Assembly: GCF_014651715.1 (NCBI RefSeq)
Contig: NZ_BMXK01000008.1
Span: forward strand, 1-64,000
Direction of reading: 5' to 3'
From: Zhihengliuella salsuginis
GTDB lineage: Bacteria > Actinomycetota > Actinomycetes > Actinomycetales > Micrococcaceae
DNA: 64,000 bases
Shown piece by piece: positions 18,525-27,400 of the stretch (its first letter is position 1; the number at the start of each line of letters is the position of its first letter). The notes under the pieces were generated by a model, which worked only from the letters and a program-made list of their open reading frames with translations, was not told where the DNA came from and made no database searches. The translations under genes were made by a program, and so were the position numbers.

Positions 18525-19222
18525 ACGCACCAACATCCCCCATCCGGATCGCACTCGTCGACGATCAGACCCTGGTCCGCAGCGGATTCAGGATGCTGAT
18601 CAACTCCCAGCCCGACCTCGAGGTGATCGCCGAGGCGGGCACCGGGCGCGAGGCCCTGGCCTCGCCGGCCGTGGCGCGGGCCGACGTCATACTCATGGAC
18701 ATCCGCATGCCCGATGTGGACGGTATCGAGGCCACCCAGCGGATCCTCGCCTCGGCCGGGGCCGCCGGCACCGCCGAGCAGGGGCCCCGCATCGTGGTGC
18801 TGACCACGTTCGATCTCGACGAGTACGCGCTCTCGGCCATCCACGCGGGGGCCAGCGGCTTCCTGCTCAAGGACGCTCCGCCGGAGGAGCTGCTCGAGGC
18901 GATCCGCACCGTCCACCGCGGCGACGCCGTCATCGCGCCCTCCACCACGCGGAGGCTGCTGGACCACGTCGCGCCGATGCTGCGCGCCGAGACGCAGGAG
19001 GAGTCCCCGGACCATCGGGCCGTCGCCTCGCTGACGGCGCGGGAACGAGAGGTCTTCGAATTCATGGCCCAGGGCGCGTCCAACCCGGAGATCGCGGGGC
19101 AGCTGTTCCTCTCCGAAGCGACCGTGAAATCGCACGTGCGCCGGGTCCTCTCCAAGCTCGGCGCCCGGGACCGGGTGCAGGCCGTCGTGATCGCCTACAG
19201 CACCGGCGTCGTCTCCCCCTGA
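18521..19222 (+). CDS. LuxR/NarL-family response regulator
   Basis: A 233-residue regulator. The receiver domain (residues 8-130) has acidic pair DD at 14-15, phospho-acceptor Asp 60 in VILMDIRMPD, and Lys in FLLKDAPPEE. The C-terminal LuxR helix-turn-helix (about 165-225) contains LTAREREVFEFMAQG and SEATVKSHVRRVLSKLG. Overlap of four bases with the kinase gene indicates a cognate pair. It probably binds DNA as a dimer once phosphorylated by its partner. Confidence 0.95.
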   Translation: MNAPTSPIRIALVDDQTLVRSGFRMLINSQPDLEVIAEAGTGREALASPAVARADVILMDIRMPDVDGIEATQRILASAGAAGTAEQGPRIVVLTTFDLDEYALSAIHAGASGFLLKDAPPEELLEAIRTVHRGDAVIAPSTTRRLLDHVAPMLRAETQEESPDHRAVASLTAREREVFEFMAQGASNPEIAGQLFLSEATVKSHVRRVLSKLGARDRVQAVVIAYSTGVVSP

Positions 19223-19239
19223 GGAAACGGCTGCCGCCG

Positions 19240-20439
19240 TCAGTTTCCGAGGCGGCCGTCCGCGAAGTCGTCGAACACGGCCCGGACGCCGTCGTCGTTG
19301 ATGAGGATCGACTGGCCGTCCGCGCTGGTGCCGAACGGCGCCTCGGGCACCGTATGCCCGATCTGCGCCAGGTCCGCCTGGTAGAGCCACGCGGCGAACG
19401 TCAGCATGTCCTCGGCGGAGAGGTTCGTCTCCACGTGCGGGTCCACCAGGGACAGCGTCCGCGCCAGGGCCTGCGGCCCCTCCGCCAGAGCGTGCGCCCC
19501 GAACCCCAGCAGGGCGACCCCCTGGTGGAAGCTGCGGTCGAAATCGCCGCCCGGCAGGGTCTTGCGCTCCCGCACGTACATCAGCGCGTCGACCGGGTTC
19601 AGCAGCACCTCCCCGGCGGAGACGTCCTTGACCGGCACGGGCGCGTCCAGCGGGAGGCCGCCGGCGTCCTCGACGATCGACTGGAAACCCTGGAATCCCG
19701 TCAGGACGTACCCGTCGAGTTCGATCCCGGTCGCGTTCGTCACCGCCTGTTGCTGCCCGTCGGGACCGCCGAAGACGAGCGCCGCGTTGATCTTCGCCTC
19801 GCCGCCGCCGGCCAGGGGAACCCACAGGTCGCGCGGGATGCCGACGATGCCCCCGCCGCCCATCCCGTCCACGCCCACGACCTGGAGGGCGTCGGCACGC
19901 GTCTCTGTGATGAGCTCGCCCTCCTTCTCCCGCGCGTCCGCGCCCATGAAGAGCACGTGACGGGCGCCGTCGCCGAGGGCGGGCATGTCGACGCCGAGGC
20001 TGGGCCACCACCCGCCCACGACCCTCCAGCCGCCGTCCGTGCCGGACGACCCTCCCGCGGAGACGGCCAGGGTCACGTCGTCGCCCGAGGTGAGCACGGC
20101 GATCTGCTCGCCGTTCCACGTCCCGGTAGCGCTCTCCACGCTGAGGGAACCGGACGACGTCGTCCGTGCGGCCGCCGCCGACGCGGCCCGCTCCCCTGTG
20201 GGCACCTCTTCCCCGCGGTACCAGCCCGTGATCAGCTCGGCCAGGGGCGCCGGCATGCCGCCCGTGTCGATCTCAGGAACCTCGGCGGTCGGCGACGCCG
20301 AGGCCGACGCGGACGGGGCCTCGGATTCCGCCGGCGGTTCGGCGGGCGCCCCGCACCCCGCGAGCACGAAGGACAGCGAGATCAGGCCGCCGGTTGCCGG
20401 GACGAGACGGCGGCCGAAGCGGCGCGGGGATGACTGCAT
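19240..20439 (-). CDS. LytR-CpsA-Psr (LCP) family protein made as a lipoprotein
   Basis: A 399-residue protein. The N-terminal signal ends in a lipobox, SLSFVLAGC (Cys 29), then a Pro/Ala/Ser/Glu linker. The LCP core starts near residue 160: HVLFMGADAREKEG, TRADALQVVGVD, GIPRDLWVPLAGGGEAKINAAL, and YVRERKTLPGGDFDR, the acidic and Arg residues that bind polyprenyl pyrophosphate. LCP enzymes transfer wall glycopolymers from lipid carriers to peptidoglycan. Most members have a transmembrane helix near the N-terminus, so the lipoprotein anchor is unusual. It stands alone on the minus strand between the two-component system and the ABC exporter. Confidence 0.85.
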   Translation of the reverse strand: MQSSPRRFGRRLVPATGGLISLSFVLAGCGAPAEPPAESEAPSASASASPTAEVPEIDTGGMPAPLAELITGWYRGEEVPTGERAASAAAARTTSSGSLSVESATGTWNGEQIAVLTSGDDVTLAVSAGGSSGTDGGWRVVGGWWPSLGVDMPALGDGARHVLFMGADAREKEGELITETRADALQVVGVDGMGGGGIVGIPRDLWVPLAGGGEAKINAALVFGGPDGQQQAVTNATGIELDGYVLTGFQGFQSIVEDAGGLPLDAPVPVKDVSAGEVLLNPVDALMYVRERKTLPGGDFDRSFHQGVALLGFGAHALAEGPQALARTLSLVDPHVETNLSAEDMLTFAAWLYQADLAQIGHTVPEAPFGTSADGQSILINDDGVRAVFDDFADGRLGN

Positions 20440-20535
20440 GACGTCATGGTCTCATCCCCAGGGCTGAGACCCGGCGCAGTATTTCGCGCCCGGGGGTCGA
20501 TGTGGTGGCGCACAGGGAATTCATAGCGTGGGGGC

Positions 20536-21315
20536 ATGACTGAAAACTCCACTGCAAACATCCCGGTCGCGGTCTCCGCCCGCGGCCTCCGGAAGGTCTA
20601 CGGACACGGCGAGACGCAGGTCGAGGCCCTGCGCGACATCGACATCGACTTCGCGGCCGGACGCTTCACGGCCATCATGGGCCCGTCCGGCTCCGGAAAA
20701 TCGACGCTCATGCACTGCCTCGCCGGGCTCGACTCGTCCTCGGGCGGTCAGATCTTCGTCGGGGACCAGGAGATCTCGGGGCTCGACGATTCGGGCCTGA
20801 CCGCCCTGCGGCGGGACAAGGTCGGCTTCGTCTTCCAATCGTTCAACCTCGTCCCGACCCTGACGGCCGAGCAGAATATGCTCCTGCCGCTGCAGCTCGC
20901 CGGCCGGGCCGCCGACCGGGAGTGGTTCGACCGCGTCGTCGCCTCGCTCGGCCTCGGTCCGCGGCTGGCCCACAAGCCGCACCAGCTCTCGGGCGGGCAG
21001 CAGCAGCGCGTTGCGGTGGCGCGCGCCCTGCTGACGCGGCCCGACGTCGTCTTCGGCGACGAGCCGACGGGCAACCTCGACTCCCAGACCGGCGCCGAGG
21101 TCCTCCGCCTCCTGCAGGACTCCGCCCGCAACTTCGGGCAGACGATCATCATGGTCACCCATGATCCGGCCGCCGCCAGCTACGCCGACCAGGTGGTCCT
21201 CATGCGCGACGGCGACATCGTCGGCGCCCTCCAGGATCCCACGACCGCCTCCGTCACCCGGGCCCTCGCCGAGCTCTCCGGCGCCGCGCCCCTCGCCTCG
21301 GAGGCCGGTGCCTGA
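20536..21315 (+). CDS. ABC transporter ATP-binding protein, MacB/LolD type
   Basis: A 259-residue ATPase with Walker A GPSGSGKST at 49-57, Q-loop VFQSFNLVPTLTAEQN, signature LSGGQQQRVAVARAL, Walker B VVFGDEPTGNLDS and H-loop MVTHDP. This is the LolD/MacB class that pairs with FtsX-like permeases in antibiotic or envelope-stress export and lipoprotein handling. The stop is one base from the start of the permease gene. A nearby DesK-type two-component system fits an inducible exporter, but regulation is inferred. Confidence 0.94.
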   Translation: MTENSTANIPVAVSARGLRKVYGHGETQVEALRDIDIDFAAGRFTAIMGPSGSGKSTLMHCLAGLDSSSGGQIFVGDQEISGLDDSGLTALRRDKVGFVFQSFNLVPTLTAEQNMLLPLQLAGRAADREWFDRVVASLGLGPRLAHKPHQLSGGQQQRVAVARALLTRPDVVFGDEPTGNLDSQTGAEVLRLLQDSARNFGQTIIMVTHDPAAASYADQVVLMRDGDIVGALQDPTTASVTRALAELSGAAPLASEAGA

Positions 21316-21316
21316 G

Positions 21317-23797
21317 ATGCTCACCCTCGCCCTCGCCAACATCCGGACCTACGCCCGGCGGCTCATCGCCGTCGTCCTGGCCGTGCTCATCGGGACCGCC
21401 TTCCTCGCGGCGACCCTGATGGTCAACGCCAGCACCACCGCCTCGCTGGAGCGCAGCATCGGCGAGTCCTACCAGGACGCCGACCTGGTGGCGGCCGTCG
21501 ACTGGGACCGCTTCGCCGGCGGCGACTCGACCGGCGCCCTCACCCGGAACGACGTGCGCCAGGCCGGCGGCGTGCCCGGCGTCCAGTCCGCCCTGGGCTA
21601 CGACGTCGATCCGATCCGCGCCAGCGCCGGGGAGAAGACCGTCGCCGCGGGCCTGGCGGAGATCCCCGGGGAACCGTGGCCCGCACCGGAGATCACTGAA
21701 GGCGACCTGCCGACGCGGAACACCCAGGTGGTGCTCGACACCGAGTCCGCGGCCGACGCCGGCATCGCCGTCGGCGACTCGATCGAGCTCCTCACGGAGG
21801 CGAACGCGGATCCGGTGACGGTGACCGTCTCGGGCCTGACCGAGCCCAGCATGAACCCCATGACGGCGGCGAACATGCAGATCTACGGCCTCCCGAAGCT
21901 CCTGGAGGCGACGCTGACCGCCGAGCAGCAGCAGCAGGTCGGCGCCGTGCACCTGATGCTCGACGCGGGTGCCGACACCGCGGCGGTCGCCTCCGACGTG
22001 TCGGCGGCCATGGCGGACTCCGACGCGGGTCCGGTCTCCGTGAAGACGGCCGACGAGCAGGTGATGGCCGAGGTCAACCAGATGACCGGCGGCAACCAGG
22101 CGATCACGCTCGTGCTCATGGTCTTCGTTCTCGTCGCGCTCGTGGTGACCGGGCTCGTGGTCGTCAACACCTTCTCCGTCCTGCTGGCCCAGCGCATCCG
22201 AGAACTCGCACTCCTGCGGACGATCGGCGCCTCCCGCGGGCAGCTGAACCGTTCCGTGCTCGTCGAAGCCGCAATCGTCGGCTTCGTGTCCTCGCTGCTG
22301 GGCGTCGGGGCCGCGGCCCTGATCATGTCGGGACTCGTCGCCTACGCGCAGACGATGCCCGAAGCCTCGTTCGTCACCCTCGCCATCCCGCTGGAGGCCG
22401 TGGTGGTCACCACGGTCGTCGGCACGCTCCTCACGCTCGCCGCCGCCTGGTGGCCGGCGCGCAAGGCCACCAGGGTGGCACCGCTGGAGGCCATGCGCCC
22501 CGCGGATGCGGCCAGCGAGTCGCAGCGGCTCGGACGGGTGCGCATCGTCTTCGGCGCGGTCCTCACCCTGCTCGGCGCGGCCGTTCTCGGCCTCGGAGCG
22601 TCGCAGGGGCAGCTCGTCATCGGGTTCGCCGGCGGCATCGTCTCGTTCATCGGCCTGCTCCTGCTGGCTCCCCTGTTCGTCCTGCCGGCCATCACGTGGA
22701 TCGGCCGGCTGACCGGCCGCACGGTGCCGGCGAAGCTGGCGGCCCTCAACGCGGTGCGCAACCCCTCGCGCACGGCAGCCACGGCGACGGCCCTGCTCAT
22801 CGGCGTCACTCTCGTGACGATGATGATGACCGGCGCGCAGACCGCCAAGGCGACCTTCGACTCGCGACTGGCCGGCGAGTTCCCGATCGACACCTCCGTC
22901 GACGGGAGCATGGCCGGCGTCGAACTGGATGCGGACTCCGTCGCCACGGTCTCCGCTCTCGACGGCGTCGAGTCGGCGATTCTGGCGACTGCGGTGGCCA
23001 GCGACGAATCGGGGATGCCTGTCTACAGCGCCGACGAGGCCGAGCTCGCCTCCGTCCTCAACGACCCATCCCTCGTGCCGGGCCCGGGCGAGGTGACGGT
23101 GCCCCAGTACGTGACGGACGACGTCGTCGTACCGACCGCCGACGGAACGACGACGCTGACCGCCGTCGTCAGCCAGAGCGTTGGGCTGCCGCCGGTCGTC
23201 ACGTCGGAAACGGCCGCAACGCTGGGCGCCGAGGCCCCGGACCACCCCGCCGCCCTGTGGGTCAAGGCCGAGCCGGGCGTCGATCCCGCCGCCGCGCTCG
23301 AGCTGCGCACCGAGATCGCCGAGGCCCTGGGCGTCGAGGAATTCTCCGTCAGCGGCGGGCTGGTGGAGAAGGGCCTCTTCACGCAGATCATCGACGGCCT
23401 GCTGATGGTCGTGGTCGGCCTGCTCGCCGTCGCGGTGCTGATCGCCGTGATCGGCGTGGCGAACACGCTGAGCCTGTCCGTGCTCGAGCGCACCCGGGAG
23501 AACTCCCTGCTGCGGGCGCTCGGCCTCCGGGCGCGGCAGCTGCGAACGATGCTCTCCGTCGAGTCCGTCCTCGTCGGCGTCACAGCCGCCCTGCTGGGGA
23601 TCATCCTGGGGTCGGCCTACGGCGTCCTCGGCGTCCAGTCGGCGCTCGGGACGATGGCGACGACCGTGATCTCCATCCCGTGGCTGCAGCTGGCCGCGGT
23701 CCTCGCCATCGCGATCATCGCCGCATGGCTGGCCTCCGTGGTTCCGGGGCGCCGCGCCGCCCGCCTCTCCCCCGTGGAGGGTCTCGCCAGCGAATAG
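21317..23797 (+). CDS. FtsX-like ABC transporter permease
   Basis: An 826-residue permease with the duplicated FtsX layout: an N-terminal helix (LIAVVLAVLIGTAFLAATL), a large extracytoplasmic domain, three helices (about residues 255-400 with ALLRTIGASRGQLNRSVLVE), then a second half repeating this order and ending with NSLLRALGLRARQLRTML, three helices and SPVEGLASE. ATG 21317 was chosen: it lies directly after the ATPase gene stop with no gap to speak of, and the longer upstream frame is only an overlap in another frame. The last ~176 bases recur as a second copy at 25445-25621. Confidence 0.93.
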   Translation: MLTLALANIRTYARRLIAVVLAVLIGTAFLAATLMVNASTTASLERSIGESYQDADLVAAVDWDRFAGGDSTGALTRNDVRQAGGVPGVQSALGYDVDPIRASAGEKTVAAGLAEIPGEPWPAPEITEGDLPTRNTQVVLDTESAADAGIAVGDSIELLTEANADPVTVTVSGLTEPSMNPMTAANMQIYGLPKLLEATLTAEQQQQVGAVHLMLDAGADTAAVASDVSAAMADSDAGPVSVKTADEQVMAEVNQMTGGNQAITLVLMVFVLVALVVTGLVVVNTFSVLLAQRIRELALLRTIGASRGQLNRSVLVEAAIVGFVSSLLGVGAAALIMSGLVAYAQTMPEASFVTLAIPLEAVVVTTVVGTLLTLAAAWWPARKATRVAPLEAMRPADAASESQRLGRVRIVFGAVLTLLGAAVLGLGASQGQLVIGFAGGIVSFIGLLLLAPLFVLPAITWIGRLTGRTVPAKLAALNAVRNPSRTAATATALLIGVTLVTMMMTGAQTAKATFDSRLAGEFPIDTSVDGSMAGVELDADSVATVSALDGVESAILATAVASDESGMPVYSADEAELASVLNDPSLVPGPGEVTVPQYVTDDVVVPTADGTTTLTAVVSQSVGLPPVVTSETAATLGAEAPDHPAALWVKAEPGVDPAAALELRTEIAEALGVEEFSVSGGLVEKGLFTQIIDGLLMVVVGLLAVAVLIAVIGVANTLSLSVLERTRENSLLRALGLRARQLRTMLSVESVLVGVTAALLGIILGSAYGVLGVQSALGTMATTVISIPWLQLAAVLAIAIIAAWLASVVPGRRAARLSPVEGLASE
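23622..23797 (+). repeat. 3' end of the permease gene, copy A of a 176-base direct repeat
   Basis: From GCGTCCTCGG through the stop codon this stretch matches 25445-25621, with about eleven substitutions and one inserted base in copy B (roughly 93% identity by eye). Similarity continues more weakly through the terminator hairpins that follow each copy. Confidence 0.9.
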
Positions 23798-23816
23798 CTC
23801 TCGGCAAAAACGACAA

Positions 23817-23862
23817 CGGCCCGTCGCGTCCATCTCCTATTGGAGGGGAACGCGGCGGGCTG
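23817..23862 (+). terminator. Hairpin downstream of the ABC permease gene
   Basis: GGCCCGTCGCGT (23818-23829) pairs with ACGCGGCGGGCT (23850-23861) with wobble pairs. It is followed by GTCTCCATTAATTCCT. A related, stronger hairpin follows the second copy of the gene end. Confidence 0.65.
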
Positions 23863-23898
23863 TCTCCATTAATTCCTCTTTGTCCACCGGCATCACTG

Positions 23899-25434
23899 AT
23901 GTACGATTCACACATGTTTGTCGCCCGGGTCCCTCAAGAATTCATCACAGGGACGTCGGAGCCCGTAGCCAAGTTCTTTTCCACGACTGACGACCGCCGG
24001 GAGTCTCTCAAGCTCACCCGGGACCGAACCTATGAGCTCGCGTCGATTCCAAAACTCGCCTTCGTCGACCACTCTACAATTGCTTTCCTGCAGCATACGG
24101 ATAACTCGGGCGCCACCGTGACAACGTCGCGCCACCGATTGGGACTCCTTCGTGAGCTCCAGAAGATAACCGTGGACAAGTTATTTGCTCCAAGCAGCAC
24201 TTCGACGGATCTCGACCGGATATTAGGCGCCGTGAGACTGGCCCGATGGATAGGCACACCGGTCGTCGAGGCAGCTTTACGAGCGTTGATAAAACACGCA
24301 CCCCGGAACGCATTGCGAGCGTATCGTCCATACCAGGGGACCGTCCTCGAGGCCCTGCTGAAGGAGGTCGGTCAAGGCCTGAACGACGGCACCTCGATCT
24401 CCAATGCACTCGCGTACATCTATTTCTACAATGAGCTTCTTCGTGCCACAGCTCACACCAGCAAAGACGAACGGCTCGGGGCACTAACGGCGATTCACCG
24501 TGACATCGTGAAACTCGACAGGCTCCCCCTCTGCGTTGCCCTCTCCACGGCGATCACCAGCGTCACCTCGGATTGGACGCAAGCGTCCCGGGTCGCGGAC
24601 CGCGCTCGCCAACTGCATTCTTCACCGCAGACTGCTTCTGCAGAACCAGAGACGGGTGTGTTGACCTTCGGAACCCCCCGGCCTGTCGAACCCAGCGTCT
24701 GTAGGTTCACCGCCAAGGACTTGATCGGCGACATCGTTTCCCGCGGAACAGGCAGACCATGCATCCTCTACTCGGGCGATCCGCGCTTCATACGGACCTA
24801 CGCACCTCGCCTGTTTTTCTACATGACCGCGTTTCCCGAATTCGACTACCACTTCCTTATCATCGGATCTCAATCCGAGGCATCGGCCTGCGCAAGTGAC
24901 CTCGTACGCCTGCAGGAAGAATTAGCGCATTTCCAACATCGCACAGCCGTTCCTTTCAGCGCCTCATACTGCGAAGTCCCCGATGATGTCGACAACATCG
25001 TCTCCTTTTATGCAAGCGCCCGATTCCTGTTCGCTAATAAACAACTCGAAGGGTTCCCGGCCGGTCTCTGGATCCAAGACCTGGACCTTTTCCCAGACGG
25101 CGACTTCACCGGACATCTCGCAAGGATGCAGGCGGCGGACATTTCCATCGTCGCTTCTCGTTCCCTAGCGGGGCTGATGCCTTGGAAACGCTACTTGGCT
25201 GGCAGCGTCTTCATTCGACCAACAACTACTGCCGGCAACCTACTCAATTCCGTTGCGGAATACCTAAGATTTTGGCTCACGAATGGCGGACAATGGATGG
25301 TCGACCAGAACGCACTCTCCTATGCAATCGACCAGAACCCGAACATCGTCCTTTACGATATGTCGGCGGCACAAGTCCCCTTACGCCAATCCACGGTCAA
25401 TTCACGCCTGGAACGGGTCCTCAGCGAAGAATAA
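23899..25434 (+). CDS. Putative GT-A-type glycosyltransferase with an alpha-helical N-terminal region
   Basis: A 511-residue protein that I do not recognise as a named family. Residues 1-250 look mainly helical. From about residue 285 a Rossmann-like sugar-nucleotide transferase pattern is suggested: CILYSGDPRF, WIQDLDLFPDGDF with a DxD-like DLD at 394-396, AGSVFIRPTTTAGNLL (434-449) and WMVDQNALSYAI (466-477). The order DxD, then xGxxFxRPTxxT, then DQ is seen in nucleotide-diphospho-sugar transferases. Its GC content is visibly lower than that of its neighbours, with many A/T-ending codons. No good ribosome binding site precedes ATG 23899 or ATG 23914. It lies exactly between two copies of the permease gene end, pointing to acquisition. 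Confidence 0.7.
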   Translation: MYDSHMFVARVPQEFITGTSEPVAKFFSTTDDRRESLKLTRDRTYELASIPKLAFVDHSTIAFLQHTDNSGATVTTSRHRLGLLRELQKITVDKLFAPSSTSTDLDRILGAVRLARWIGTPVVEAALRALIKHAPRNALRAYRPYQGTVLEALLKEVGQGLNDGTSISNALAYIYFYNELLRATAHTSKDERLGALTAIHRDIVKLDRLPLCVALSTAITSVTSDWTQASRVADRARQLHSSPQTASAEPETGVLTFGTPRPVEPSVCRFTAKDLIGDIVSRGTGRPCILYSGDPRFIRTYAPRLFFYMTAFPEFDYHFLIIGSQSEASACASDLVRLQEELAHFQHRTAVPFSASYCEVPDDVDNIVSFYASARFLFANKQLEGFPAGLWIQDLDLFPDGDFTGHLARMQAADISIVASRSLAGLMPWKRYLAGSVFIRPTTTAGNLLNSVAEYLRFWLTNGGQWMVDQNALSYAIDQNPNIVLYDMSAAQVPLRQSTVNSRLERVLSEE

Positions 25435-25444
25435 CGAGGCCATA

Positions 25445-25621
25445 GCGTGCTCAGGGTCCAGCCGGCGCTGGGGACCGATGGCGACGACCGTGATCTCCAT
25501 CCCGTGGCTGCAGCTGGCCGCGGTCCCGACCATCGCGATCATCGCCGCATGGCTGGCCTCCGTGGTCCCCGGGCGCCGCGCCGCCCGCCTCTCCCCCGTG
25601 GAGGGCCTCGCCAGCGAATAG
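25445..25621 (+). pseudogene. Remnant 3' end of an FtsX-like permease gene, copy B of the direct repeat
   Basis: This stretch encodes the permease C-terminus (VISIPWLQLAA, then IIAAWLASVVPGRR, then SPVEGLASE and stop). It differs from copy A by about eleven substitutions plus one extra C near 25473 that breaks the frame upstream of the tail. It is a fragment, not a gene. The simplest reading is that it is the end of the former resident permease gene, displaced when the cargo gene and a replacement end were inserted. Confidence 0.85.
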
Positions 25622-25640
25622 CGCGGACCCGCGACGAAAA

Positions 25641-25693
25641 CGGCGGCCCGTCGCGTGCCCCTCTGCTGGAGAAGGGCACGAGGCGGGCCGCCG
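25641..25693. terminator. Bidirectional terminator between the exporter locus and metG
   Basis: A stem of about 20 pairs, CGGCGGCCCGTCGCGTGCCC (25641-25660) with 25674-25693, contains one or two mismatches. It lies between converging transcription from the plus-strand cargo gene and minus-strand metG. It is related in sequence to the hairpin at 23817-23862. Confidence 0.8.
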
Positions 25694-25709
25694 TCGTCAC
25701 GCCGTGTGT

Positions 25710-27269
25710 CTAGACCTCTGCGGGCACCTCGTAGCGCGGGAAGATCGGGGCCGGCTCGGGAAGATCGGACCCGGACTCGAGCGGCTCGTCGAAGGCGGTG
25801 AAGACGCGCGCGGCGCCGTCCGCCTGGCCGAGGACGTCGAGCAGCCGGCTCGACGCATCCGGCATGACGGGCTGGACCAGCAGGGCCACCCGGCGGACGA
25901 CCTCGAGGGTGACGTAGAGGACCGTGCGCATCCGCGGTTCGTCGGTCTTGCGCAGGACCCAAGGCTGCTGGTCGGCGAAGTAGGCGTTGGCGTCGCCCAG
26001 AACATTCCAGACGGCCTCGAGGGCCCGGCTGAACTCCTGGCGCTCGAAGTGGTCGCGCACGATCGGCAGCAGGGCGGCCGCCGCGTCGAGGATCTGCTGG
26101 TCGGCAGCGGTGAATTCACCCGGAGCCGGCACCTGCGAATCGCAGTTCTTCTTGACCATCGACAACGAGCGCTGCGCGAGGTTGCCCAGGTTGTTCGACA
26201 GATCGGCGTTCATACGGCCGACGATCGCGTCGTGGCTGTAGGAACCGTCCGCGCCGAAGGGGACCTCGCGCAGGAAGAAGTACCGGATCGAGTCGAGTCC
26301 GTACTGGTCGACGAACTCCGCCGGCGCGATCACGTTGCCCAACGACTTCGACATCTTCACGCCGTTGTTGTGCAGGAAGCCGTGGATCATCACGCGGCCG
26401 GGCAGCTCGAGGCCGGCGGACATGAGGAAGGCCGGCCAGTAGATCGCGTGGAAGCGGGAGATGTCCTTGCCGATCACGTGGACGTCGGCCGGCCAGTACT
26501 TCTTGAAGCTCGCGGACGTCGTGTCCGGGAATCCCGTACCGGTCAGGTAGTTGGTGAGCGCGTCCACCCAGACGTACATGACGTGGTCGGCGTTGCCGGG
26601 CACGGGGACGCCCCAGTCGAACGTCGTGCGGGAGATCGAGAGGTCCTCCAGCCCGCGTTCGACGAAGCGGATCACCTCGTTGAAGCGCGAGCGCGGCGCC
26701 CCGAAGTCCGGGGCGTTGCGGTAGTGCTCGAGCAGCTTGTCCTGGTAGGCGGACAGGCGGAAGAAGTAGGACTCCTCCTCCGTCCAGGTGACCGGCGTGT
26801 CCGTCTCGGTCGCGTAGCGGACCCCGTCCTCGCGGAGCTCCGTGTCCTCCTCGGAGTAGTAGGCCTCGTCCCGGACGGAGTACCAGCCGGCGTACTTGTC
26901 CAGGTAGACGTCGCCGTTGGCCTCCATCCGGCGCCAGATCTCCTGCGCGGCGTCGATGTGGTCCGGGTCCGTGGTCCGGATGAAACGGTCGTAGCTGATG
27001 CCCAGCTCGTCGTTCATCTGCTGGAAGGAATCAGAATTGCGCTGCGCGAGCTCCCTGGGCGAGATCCCCTGCTTCTGCGCGGTCTGCAGCATCTTCTGGC
27101 CGTGCTCGTCGGTGCCGGTCAGGAAGAACACGTCGAACCCGTCGAGCCGCTTGAAACGCGCCATCGCGTCCGTGGCGATGACCTCGTAGGCGTGCCCGAT
27201 GTGCGGAACACCGTTCGGGTACGAGATCGCGGTGGTGATGTAGAAGGGAGTCTGCTCGGTAGAAGTCAC
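25710..27269 (-). CDS. metG: Methionyl-tRNA synthetase
   Basis: A class I synthetase of 519 residues that charges initiator and elongator tRNA-Met. The HIGH motif is PHIGHAYE at 22-29 and KMSKS is at 305-309 ([13 protein letters not shown]). The knuckle region around residue 125-140 ([19 protein letters not shown]) lacks the zinc-binding cysteine pairs, so it is the zinc-free subtype. No C-terminal dimerisation domain is present. It is convergent with the inserted cargo gene across a strong hairpin. Confidence 0.96.
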   Translation of the reverse strand: MTSTEQTPFYITTAISYPNGVPHIGHAYEVIATDAMARFKRLDGFDVFFLTGTDEHGQKMLQTAQKQGISPRELAQRNSDSFQQMNDELGISYDRFIRTTDPDHIDAAQEIWRRMEANGDVYLDKYAGWYSVRDEAYYSEEDTELREDGVRYATETDTPVTWTEEESYFFRLSAYQDKLLEHYRNAPDFGAPRSRFNEVIRFVERGLEDLSISRTTFDWGVPVPGNADHVMYVWVDALTNYLTGTGFPDTTSASFKKYWPADVHVIGKDISRFHAIYWPAFLMSAGLELPGRVMIHGFLHNNGVKMSKSLGNVIAPAEFVDQYGLDSIRYFFLREVPFGADGSYSHDAIVGRMNADLSNNLGNLAQRSLSMVKKNCDSQVPAPGEFTAADQQILDAAAALLPIVRDHFERQEFSRALEAVWNVLGDANAYFADQQPWVLRKTDEPRMRTVLYVTLEVVRRVALLVQPVMPDASSRLLDVLGQADGAARVFTAFDEPLESGSDLPEPAPIFPRYEVPAEV

Positions 27270-27334
27270 CCCAGAAATCTACCGCATCTGCGGCCCCGGG
27301 GCCCTGTCGTCGGCGTCGATGACGCCGGCCGAGA

Positions 27335-27378
27335 CGACGCCGCCGCCCCCTGCGAGGTGCAGGGCGCGGCGGCGTCGG
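27335..27378. terminator. GC-rich hairpin between serA and metG
   Basis: CGACGCCGCCGC then CCCTGC (from 27335) pairs with GCAGGG then GCGGCGGCGTCG (to 27378) around a short loop. It lies just after the serA stop on the minus strand. There is no T-run, so it may act as a non-canonical terminator or processing hairpin. Confidence 0.55.
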
Positions 27379-27400
27379 TGCTCACAGGGCGGTTGTGCTT

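Noticed and set aside
21254-23833. 859-codon minus-strand frame opposite the FtsX-like permease
   Set aside because: His/Arg/Gly/Asp-rich shadow translation without motifs; the plus strand has a complete permease.
22450-25434. A single 994-codon plus-strand protein spanning the permease end and the cargo gene
   Set aside because: The first half is a frame-shifted reading of the permease gene and runs through its terminator. Only the last 511 codons have normal protein character.
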